A DNA stretch of 64,000 nucleotides, taken from NCBI GenBank assembly GCA_022661535.1, contig JAKULF010000006.1, positions 2,909,001-2,973,000 of the forward strand, read 5' to 3'. The notes below the pieces were generated by a model. It was given only the letters and a program-made list of their open reading frames with translations, was not told where the DNA came from and did no database searches. Position numbers and translations under genes: made by a program. The stretch is from Eutypa lata. Its lineage: Eukaryota; Ascomycota; Sordariomycetes; Xylariales; Diatrypaceae. Position 1 is the first letter of the stretch. Every line of letters starts with the position of its first letter. Below are positions 26,401 to 34,987 of this stretch, in pieces.

Positions 26401-27087
26401 GGTTTTTAATAAATTCGTAATAAAGTTAAGTTTAAAATTAATTTAAAAATCGTTTAAAAAATTAAAAAATATATTAATTAATAAATAAATTAAATTAATT
26501 AAAATAATAAAAAAATTATCTTTATTAAACTTTTATTATAAAAATAAATCGTTATTTTTTAAAACCTTATATTATCGCGATATTTTTTTTACGATTATTA
26601 TATTTATTTAACTTAAAAGCTTTTTTTTTTAATATTTAATTTAAAAGATTTAAAACGACCTTTAAATTAACTTAACTTTTATTAAATAAACTTGTTTTTA
26701 TTAATTATTTTTTTTAATATTTATAATATATAATATAAAAAAAAAATTAATAATTAATAACTTTTAATTAAAGTTTTTCGTTATTTTTAAAATTAAAAAT
26801 TTCGAACTTTATTTCGCTTTATATAATTAATAACGTATTAATTAATAATATCGTAAGTTTTATATATAAAATTAAAAAATTTATTAATAAATAATAACTT
26901 AATTAAACTTTAAATATATATAAATAAAGTTATCGATATTACGATATAAATAAAACCGATAATTAAATAATTAAATTACGAAAATAAATGCGAAAATTAA
27001 AAGTTCGATTTTAATAAATTTATAATTTAATTTTTTAAATTTTTTAAATTTTTAAAAGAATTAATCGCTTATTAATATAAAAAGGCG

Positions 27088-27302
27088 TATTAATAAATAA
27101 AGTACTTTAATAATAATTTATAATAATAATAAAAAATTAAATATTAAAAATATTTTAAAATATTACGTATAACTTTTAAAACATAAAGATTAATATATAA
27201 TTCGAACTCGTAATTAAGTTAATATAAACTTTTTTAAATAATAATATATATTTTATTTTTTAAGAATTATTCGAAATTAATATTTATTCGTATATTTTAA
27301 TA
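27088..27302. repeat. Right long terminal repeat (215 bp)
   Basis: Gapless partner of 20202-20416, offset by 6886 bases, with only transition differences. The identical length and lack of indels suggest that the two LTRs diverged almost only by RIP. Confidence 0.9.
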
Positions 27303-27307
27303 AACGT
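27303..27307. repeat. Target site duplication, right copy (AACGT)
   Basis: AACGT lies immediately after the right LTR and matches 20197-20201. Confidence 0.8.
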
Positions 27308-27344
27308 AATTTAAATGCTTTTTTTAATATATTATAATTATTTA

Positions 27345-27450
27345 TTATATTATTAAAATTATAATACTTTAAGATTTTATTATATAATATTACTTTTAAA
27401 TAACTTTTTTTTAAAATAATTAAAATTATATTAATAATATATTAATTATA
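27345..27450 (+). repeat. Short palindromic repeat unit, copy right of the LTR element
   Basis: The stretch contains ATTATATAATATTACTTTTAAATAAC followed by AAAATAATTAAAAT, in the same order and orientation as in the unit at 20055-20160, with many transition-type differences. Both flanks of the LTR element therefore carry a copy of the same repeat family. Confidence 0.45.
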
Positions 27451-28290
27451 AAAATATTTAAATAAAAATATTTTAATATATAAAGTTTTTTTAATTTTAA
27501 TTAAAAAAACTTTATTTTTAATAAATATTATAATAATAATATATATATAATTATAATCGTTATTTAATTTTATATTTATTTATATAATAATCTTTTTAAT
27601 ATATATTTATATTAATTAATTATTATATAATATATAAAAAAACTTTATTTTTAATATAAAAAGTTTAAATTTATTAAATTAAATTAAGTTTTTTTTTTCG
27701 TATATTTTTAAAATTAATAAATACTTTTTTATATTAAATTTAATAAATATATAAAATATATTATTTAATAAAAAAAACTTAATATATAAAATAAATTAAA
27801 TAATAACGTAATATTTATAAAATAATTTATATTATTTATTTAATTATAAAAGTTATTTAAATTTAATAACGTAATTAAAAATATAATTTATTAAAGTTAT
27901 ATATAAAAAACGATATTATTTTAATTAAAAATAATTTATATTTTATATTAATAAGTTTTTTTAAATAATAAATAAAAATAAAAATTTAATAATATATTTT
28001 TTAAAATATCGTTTAAAAAAGCGTTTTTATTAATATTAAAATGTTTTATTAATAATATAAAAATTCTTTTAAAAATAATAATATTACGTTTAAAAGTTTT
28101 AATTAATTTTAATAATATAATAATTATAATATTAATTAAATTAAAACTTTACTTAATAAATCTTTTAATAAATCTTTTAAGTTTTAAGTTTTATTTAAAC
28201 TTTATAAATTAATTATCTTTTTTTCGAATAATTATAAAACTTTATTTAAGAAATAAAAACATTCGAATAATCTTCATTTATAACTTTCGT

Positions 28291-29338
28291 TATGCATGGA
28301 TAATAACTTAATGTGAACAAGTAAGAATAAGTATTAATAAAGCACGTTAAATCTTATTATCAAAGGTGCCGGCTAACTTTTAAGGTCCTTAATTACAATA
28401 CCAAGTGCATTAAACGTAAAGTCTCATCGTTGGGTTTGAAACGATCAAGAAATCGAAACACACGTAGCATCGGGCATTAAGGGGAGTCCACAAGTATGGT
28501 AGAATGACGGTTTTAAACATGGGTACAAGGAAGGGGGGGAACAGGATTCGAGAAATGGCCGGAAACCAACCTGTAATTAATCCCCTTGATGAACAAATGG
28601 TGAAAGGATTATAGACACCTCGCAGAAGTTGCCAGTTGTGGTCAATACTAAGCACCTGCCTTGATAAATCCAAACCCTGATATGGAGCTCAACACTAGCA
28701 GTATGGTATATTATCTAGAATGAACTGGATTGTCACTGGTACATCTTACCGAAGCTATACACCAAGCTGGAGGATTTACAAACAGGTGCCACAACATGAT
28801 TTCCGCTAATTAACAATAGCTTTGTCGAGCCCACGTGGAGCTGACATCGGAGAAAAGATAAGCATAAGCACTTTCTATTCCGATACTAATAACGAGTAGT
28901 TGGCAGAAATGCGGCTTATTAATGGCTTGGAATATAAGGCTTTACATATTCGTGACATGTTCTCCGAGGTCAAATCTGGTACAAAATAGGAGCAGGGGGT
29001 GGTACAATAACCATAGTTGCTCTCGGAAACAATTCGGATACTTTTGAATTCAATCGGACCAATGTCCTCGGATTTATCCCGTTAGCTTGCCATATTCAAA
29101 ATGATCGGGCGACCATAACAGAGGAGACTCTCGGTAGCACAATTCGGCCGGACCCGAAAATTGGTAATCCATTAGCGCAGTGGCCTTTGACCATACACGA
29201 ACATGAGAGGACATATGTGCATAAAGGTCATGAGCTCAAAAGGATCCGAAACTTGGTGATTCCAGCAAAAAGTATTCGATTCCACCTAGACTTGACATCT
29301 CTCTCAGTGTGCTCCTTATCACAAATTCCAGATACGCA
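28291..29338. other. Intergenic region upstream of the SnoaL-like gene
   Basis: Composition is normal but no gene is supported. The region 29030-29155 is rich in CGG triplets, for example CGG-N8-CGG at about 29034-29047, the half-site used by Zn2Cys6 regulators. A leftward open frame at 28410-28673 has no recognisable family and is probably chance. Confidence 0.5.
29123..29155. promoter_or_regulatory. Promoter motifs GGAGACTCTCGG and TTCGGCCGG
   Basis: GGAGACTCTCGG lies at 29123-29134 and TTCGGCCGGACCC at 29143-29155, about 185-215 bases before the SnoaL-like start codon. Both words recur in the promoter of the START-like gene (31659-31670 and 31607-31618). The first contains the dyad GAGA-C-TCTC and the second the palindrome CGGCCG, so both could bind a dimeric regulator. 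Confidence 0.5.
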
Positions 29339-29879
29339 ATGTCTCTCAAAGAAATTCTACAGGAGACAGCCGCTGGCTGGATCTCTGACGTAGAAAGTCG
29401 TTCCTTGAACAATATTGTATCAAGTTGGACCGATGATATGCAGTATACACTCCACCCCGACACGGAGGGGGTTTTCCCCATGGGCAAGGAACAGTGAGTG
29501 GATACCTTCCCCGTCCTTTACCCCGGAATACGATATTTCATATACGAAAATTCCGATAGAGATGTGGGAACTAATATCGTACTTGTCTAGGTTCCGAACA
29601 TATGAACGGGCCGCAGGATTCTTCAAGCATCTAAAGACTTTGAAGATAACTACCAACGAGATGTACACAGATGTAGAGAAAAGGGCGGTGACAATGCTTT
29701 GTACTAGTGACGGGCAACTGGAAGCAGGTCCATATGCTACTGATTATGTCTTTGTGCTCACTATGACAGAGGACGGGAAGAGAATTCAGAAGTTGTCCGA
29801 GTGGCCAGATTTTCACAAAGTCCAAGAAGTACTCAAAAAGACTTTTCAATCATCTATCGCGAACGGGCCCTTGCCCTAG
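29339..29879 (+). CDS. SnoaL/NTF2-like protein
   Basis: Two exons, 29339-29493 and 29591-29879, with a 97-base intron (GTGAGT...TCTAG), give 147 residues. The ATG at 29339 is the first in frame. The protein opens MSLKEILQETAAGWISDVES, the leading helix of the NTF2-like fold, followed by IVSSWTDDMQYTLHP; after the intron come KEQFRTYERAAGFFKHLKTL and the strand pair GPYATDYVFVLTMTEDGKRI. This alpha+beta cone fold is used by SnoaL-type polyketide cyclases, scytalone dehydratases and many small fungal proteins of unknown activity. It is the first gene after the transposon block and faces away from it. Cyclisation or dehydration of a polyketide intermediate is possible but not shown. Confidence 0.75.
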
Positions 29880-30866
29880 TCAGAAAAGAGCATCTAAGCC
29901 CACGATCATTACCATATAGATAGGACCAGGGAGAGTAGCTCCTCAACTATTAATACAAATATCTGCCTGAACCCCAAGCACTGAGGTCTTCTCTTATACT
30001 ACAATCACTAGTCAATTGCCTTATCAACCCCTCTACCTATCCTAGGACATAAACCTAAACTTTCTAGCCAACTTTACAGTAAGACTTTGGAAGGATTGTA
30101 ACAGTATTCCAGAAATTTAATCAGTCCCTGAGTATATAATGCCGATTAAGAATATTTCTGAATATAAAGACGCTTAGTATATAATAGGAAAGCGTGGCAT
30201 GTGTTCATAACTTGAGTGTACATTTCTTATCGTCCTGGTCATCTAATAGTTATACGAAAGGCGACTAAACCCATTGTATTCCAAGATAGAAGACATAGCT
30301 TTTATCATTTTCCATTGGTGTAAGAATTATGGCCGAACTCTATTCTCACTTAAACGCTGAGACATGTATGTCACAAATGTCCTTATCCTTTAGGAGGTCG
30401 TTGCTTTAAACCCAAAAACCATGGACACCATTCCTGAGCCTGAAAAGAAGCTTGATAACGCGTACGGACCTTTCAGCGAGCTGGGAAGTATCTATAATAA
30501 AAATGCCTATAAGTAAAGTGTTCCAGTTATTGGCGGTCTATATTATATATCAATCCGACTCTGGAGCTGGGTCAAGGGGGCCCAGAGTGCTGGACTGGAC
30601 TAGACTGGACGAAGACCTTAGACTTGTAAGTGGAGTGGAGAAATATCTTGATTCTTTAGCTCTAACGATACATTTAGCCAACCACGAAGCTTAATTCTGC
30701 ATAGTGATCAATGCCAGGAGTTTCCAAGTAAATACAGGCCAAATGGCCACCTTGTTTGCCTTATCATACATCCCTTTCAGCCCTTTGATACCTTAGGGAA
30801 CAAACCATCCACCTTCACACCTGCCCAATACCCCTATTGCCGGAAGACTCTCTTAAAAGCGTTTAA
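29880..30866. other. Intergenic region between convergent genes
   Basis: This is the shared 3' flank of the SnoaL-like gene (+) and the START-like gene (-). A rightward open frame at 30452-30694 has no family resemblance and is not called. Confidence 0.5.
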
Positions 30867-31328
30867 TTACGATCTCGTCATTTGGCTTAGGTTCCGCAGA
30901 GATTCAATCTGACCTCGACAGAGCCCCACTGCTTGTTCGGTTAAGGCAGCTTCATGTTCCGCCGGGACCACCTTCGCGCCTGATACCCATGCGACGGTTG
31001 TTTCGTTCGGCCCGGAGGGATGCAGTTGCACTGCCGCGAGAATGCCATGTGCGAGACTAGGGCTCGGTTCCAGAACTTCATATTTGAGTTTGTACGTCAT
31101 CCAATCACACTCCAAAATCAGCTCCTCAAAGATAGCTTCTCCGAAGTAGACACGCCGGACAGCTCCGGCTCCGTAACCCTTCAGAATGGATGACCGTGTG
31201 CATCCGGGAATCAAAACCCTCTCGGTCCCGAAGGCGGTCAGAAACGGCCAGATGTCGTTGGCCGGTGCGTTGATTGTTTCGCTGATCGAGGAGAGGACTT
31301 TCCTGCCTCCTAGGTCTTCAACGGCCAT
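30867..31328 (-). CDS. START/Bet v1-like (SRPBCC) protein, possible polyketide cyclase
   Basis: A single exon encodes 153 residues from ATG at 31328, preceded by a good AACAAGCA context. The sequence begins MAVEDLGGRKVLSSISETIN and continues APANDIWPFLTAFG, the typical first strand and helices of the Polyketide_cyc2 group of the SRPBCC superfamily. The middle gives RSSILKGYGAGAVRRVYFG and YKLKYEVLEPS, and the C-terminal helix is ALTEQAVGLCRGQIESLRNL. The fold makes a deep hydrophobic cavity; members bind or cyclise small hydrophobic molecules such as polyketides. The promoter shares two motifs with the SnoaL-like gene 1.5 kb away, so the two may act together. Enzymatic function is inference. 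Confidence 0.8.
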   Translation of the reverse strand: MAVEDLGGRKVLSSISETINAPANDIWPFLTAFGTERVLIPGCTRSSILKGYGAGAVRRVYFGEAIFEELILECDWMTYKLKYEVLEPSPSLAHGILAAVQLHPSGPNETTVAWVSGAKVVPAEHEAALTEQAVGLCRGQIESLRNLSQMTRS

Positions 31329-31606
31329 TGCTTGTTTCTATACACTAGATGAGTCGAGACACTAAATTACCAATAGAAGAGAATGCCTACATGCTTGTAA
31401 AGGAGGAAACCTATCAACTGATGTTATAGGGGAGAAAGGTATAATAAAGAGCCAAATAGGTTTTAGACAACCTATAATAGACCTGCCTTCGCTCATATAA
31501 CTAATAAATTTTAGAAGAGAATCTTCCGGGTTTGTTGAAGATTTATAGCCAATTTTTCAAAGAGCAGTGGTGGGTATCCCCCATTGCCACGTGGGCCGGT
31601 CGGATG

Positions 31607-31701
31607 TTCGGCCGGGACATAAATCTTATAACTACATGTTTTGTCGCTTCCGGACTCCGGAGACTCTCCGAGTCTATGTTACACTTGTCCGAGAGTCCGG
31701 G
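31607..31701. promoter_or_regulatory. Cluster of CGG-type dyads upstream of the START-like gene
   Basis: About 280-370 bases before the start codon lie TTCGGCCGGGAC (31607-31618), TCCGGACTCCGGA (31649-31661), GGAGACTCTCCG (31659-31670) and TCCGAGAGTCCGG (31688-31700). The stretch 31653-31674 folds as GACTC-C-GGAGA-C-TCTCC-GAGTC, a 10-bp dyad with one bulge. Repeated CGG half-sites are the usual targets of Zn2Cys6 regulators. Two of the words recur near 29.1 kb. Confidence 0.55.
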
Positions 31702-33223
31702 ACCATGCTTACAGTTGCTGAGAGCACACGTGGCTTTGCGGTTCCCCGGGAGTAGATGCCATGAATCGGCAGTATCTTCCCGGTATTATTATATAAGGGT
31801 CCTGTTATCATCGGGTGACTATATAGTATAACACTATGGAAGCGCACCCTTGTGTGGTGGTCATCATTCTGGCTTAATTATTACCGCGCACGATCTTCGA
31901 GGTCTCGGAGCGGCTGCGGTGTTTAGTAAAAAAGTCCGGACAGAAAGCTGACATTGAAACAGTACATAAGCTGAGGACAACTGTCACTACGGTAATAGCG
32001 GATGCTGCTTACTATCCTTATCACCGTTTTAACACCCCCACAATGCCGCAGGATGAGCAGCAACCAGCCCTGGAAAATGTTTGTCATAAGGTCCTCCTGG
32101 GCTATATAAGAATCTGCCTAAAAAGCTTGCAAAGCATATCCCTAGTAGCACTACGTGATATCCCGATTGGCCTAACCAGCGACGCAACGGGAAAGGGACT
32201 AGTATAGACCGCAATAATGCCAAAAGTTTTGCGGAAAGAAGTTGCTATTATATCGGTGTGCTCGTCGCCAGTACGACCTATCAACCCTGTATCAAGGAGA
32301 AACTAGTTCAGAGTTACCTAGCTCTAGAATATATATTGTATGAAGTTATGATGGTTTCCGTATTATCTAGCATGGTAGGAATGTGTCTGGCGGCTTCTAA
32401 GGACTGTCGCAATCTCGATCAGCAATGAAGCGACAAACTGAAGAAGCGAAGGTGAAGAGCAATACAGTCATATCAATAATATTCTCAAGCGTTGGTAGAA
32501 TAAGGCTAGTCTGCTGGTAGTTGTGAACCCGTTGCGATAGTTTTATTGCACCTTCAGAAATAAAGGATACAGATGTATAATGTTCTGACTGAAATGGAAA
32601 CATAACCCAATAGGATGAGTGAAGTTCCTACCTATTAACGTATTGCACTAATGTTAAATAAGTTTAAACTTAAACTTATTACGGCAGTATAACATGCTTA
32701 ATAAATCCGAACTACGAAGGTAAACGTATAAAATACAAGGTATAAGCTTAATTAACGTAGCTAAAGAAGCAATCGGTTGTTCAACTAACCTTTCACCACG
32801 TAGAAGAAACCTTGAGAAAGTTCAGTGTGCCCGTAGACACGATATGAATTATATATTATACTATGACACTACCGACTTTTATAAACCTCGAAATACATCT
32901 ATAAGCACGCCAGCCAGCCTGTATGCCTTTTTTCAAGAACGCCGTACTCCATGCTCCTTTTGCTCCTAGCGCCAGTCATAACCCCGAAACTACCTAGATA
33001 GAAGACGTAGTGTCCACGTTTCCCGTGTATCTCATAAAACCATGAAGCAGAAAACCATGCTCTATGGCCAAATCCCTCGTCTTGCATCATATACATCGTG
33101 AAGCATCTTGGCCTCCCTGCTCATTTCTCCTCTTTTCTGATCTTTTCTCCTCATAACGAATCTCGCCGACATTATAGACATGGCTGTTCTTTCCTCTATT
33201 CTTCCTCTTCCACCAGCTTTTAC
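31702..33223. other. Intergenic region
   Basis: No gene is called. The + strand is open without a start codon from about 31873 to 32205 (about 110 codons to a TAG), but the translation resembles no family I know. The rest has ordinary composition with scattered AT-rich patches near 32640-32760. Confidence 0.4.
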
Positions 33224-34987
33224 TTATGCATCTTCTTCGCTATCCTCCACCTCGGTAACCGTGACCATGGGAGCAAGCTCGTCCTTTGTCATGTTTCCAT
33301 ATTCGGCCGAGATACCATCCTCCTTCCGATCCCGCTGGACCGAGAAGCACTGGAAAGTTCCGATCAGCGCGACGAGGGCACTGCCGTACCACGCAACGCC
33401 GGCGCAATCGATCTCGCTGCCGATCTTGTACAGGTAGCCGGCGATGGGTGGAGCGATCATGCGGAAGGCGGCTGCCGCACTCGCGGCGAGCCCGTTGACC
33501 TTGCCGAGCACCGAGGGGCTCGGGGTTGCCTCCTTGATCATTATTAGGAGTAGAGGGTACAAGCAGATGGATAACAGGTTCCTAATGGTTAGGCAGAAGT
33601 AGATGGCTGGGTATAGCATTGACTCCGGCACGCACACGAGCAAGGGGACAATGACGTAGGGGAGGGGGTGGAGAACGGTACTGAGAATGAAGAGCCGGAA
33701 CACACCGAGCTTCGCCGCCAGAATCGGGAAGACGACGGCCTGCACGAACAGGGCGATCGCCCCGTTGATCGCCATTACCATGCCCACCGCTTGCATCGAG
33801 AGCCCCAGACCTCCAGGGGAGAAGAATGGGTTGGATGAGGCGAGGAGGACCTGGCTCGAGAACGAGTTGATGGACACTCTCTTGTCTTCGAAGAAGATAG
33901 GCAAAAGATGATCGTAAGTCATCGAATGGTACGTGAAGATGGATAGAGAAACTACCAGAGTTATGATTCGCTTGTTGTAGATGCTGAATGAGCCTGAGCC
34001 CCGAGCTTCCTTCGAGCAAGCCAAGTTCTGGTCGTGTTCGCCGCTGTTTCGGTCTCTGAGGACCCCGTACGTTTCCGCACGGAGGTCCACGGCCGGCTTC
34101 TTCATCGCGTCCGAAGTCTCCAACAGTGGTGTCTCTTCCGAGACATACGTGTCATCCGGTAGCGCCACACGTGGTTGCATATCCGGGTGGGTCTCCTCTA
34201 GGAGGAAGTACCCCAGGAAAATGCTGACTAGTAGAAGGGCAGCACACATGAGATTGGGCAGGAGATAGGGGAAGGTTGCAAACAAGCTTCCTGCGGGAAA
34301 TGCGTTGGGGAAAGACTCATGAGGGTCCGCGAATAATCCACCGATAGCCGGGCCAATGATAGTACCAATCGACCAGACGAAGGGCATAACGGAATACGCA
34401 CGAGCTGTGAAAGGGAAAATTAGTAGGCTCTTTTATGTCGTTGATACTGATAAAATTTCTTTTCATGGGAACTTACGTTCATGTTCAGGTCTAGTGACCA
34501 GTTCGCCAACCATTGTCTGGATCACGGCAATGTTCCCATTGAGAAGGCCACCGATGGCTCGTCCGAGAAGGGCAACCCAGAGGTTGGTGGCAAAGCCTAC
34601 CATGATCATGCTGAACATCGTGCCGACGCATCCTAACAGGAGGACGGGCTTTCGGCCGATACGGTCGGACAATCCGCCCCAGTACATGCCCATTAGGGCC
34701 TCCGCGAGGGAGAAGGAGGAGATGAGGAGGCCGGCGTAGAACGAGGCATATTCTTCGCTGCCGACTTCGAATCTCTTAACAAGTTCCCAAGCGTAGGGGA
34801 AGATGGATGTGAGAGCGATAGGCTCAGCCAATCGGACGATGGCTGCAAATGAGAGTCAGCACAGCTAGCGAGAGAGGGAGAGAGGTTCAGCCTATGGCTG
34901 TGGGCGGGGAGACATGCCTAGCAAGAATAGCTGGACAGTCGGGAAGTCATCAGGGTTGCGGGTTGATCTCTGTTTGGTTAGGACCAT
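33224..34987 (-). CDS. Major facilitator superfamily transporter (DHA1/ZIFL-like)
   Basis: Three exons, 34987-34918, 34842-34477 and 34404-33224, give 538 residues. Splicing yields DDFPTVQLFLLAIVRLAEPI at helix 1, motif A as GGLSDRIGRKPVLLLG, and RPEHEPRAYSVMPFVWSIG across intron 2, all typical of the fungal YCR023C/zinc-induced-facilitator-like branch of the DHA1 transporters. A hydrophilic central loop (DDTYVSEETPLLE onward) separates two six-helix halves. Intron 1 needs a GC donor (AG|GCATGT), since no GT donor keeps the conserved frame. The upstream frame closes at a TAG before any other ATG, supporting the start. Such transporters usually export small molecules; beside cyclase-like genes it may export the cluster product or protect the host, which is inference. 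Confidence 0.9.

Larger units (their letters stand above)
20202..27302. mobile_element. RIP-inactivated LTR retrotransposon, 7101 bp, with TSDs
   Basis: Two 215-bp LTRs enclose 6671 bp. The element is flanked by AACGT on both sides, so the copy is complete and its ends are exact. The internal part should have carried gag and pol, but RIP has removed every usable reading frame, so Gypsy and Copia types cannot be told apart. A purine-rich ATAAAAAGG stretch (about 27077-27085) just before the right LTR could be the polypurine tract, which would make the element read left to right. The sequence after the left LTR (TAATAATAATTTCG) could be a mutated primer-binding site, but this is a guess. The length fits a full-size autonomous element. 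Confidence 0.88.
15241..28290. repeat. AT-rich, RIP-saturated repeat block 1
   Basis: About 13 kb composed almost only of A and T. The remaining C and G sit mainly in CpG (ACG, TCG, CGT) or CpT/ApG (AAGCTT, ACTT) contexts, while CpA and TpG are rare. That is the footprint expected when RIP converts CpA to TpA on both strands until few targets remain. No open frame of useful length survives. The block contains a recognisable LTR retrotransposon, a perfect inverted repeat and several short repeat units, annotated separately. Both edges are sharp: ordinary composition returns within about 100 bases near 28290. Confidence 0.9.

Noticed and set aside
15241..28290. Mitochondrial DNA insertion as the cause of the AT-rich block
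   Set aside because: No recognisable mitochondrial gene was seen by eye, CpA/TpG are selectively missing, and an LTR element with target duplications lies inside, which fits RIP-mutated transposons better.
28410..28673. Leftward open frame of 87 codons next to AT block 1
   Set aside because: Hydrophobic patches but no family match or start context; too weak to call.
33098..33547. Rightward open frame overlapping the MFS gene
   Set aside because: It is antisense to the strongly supported transporter coding sequence.
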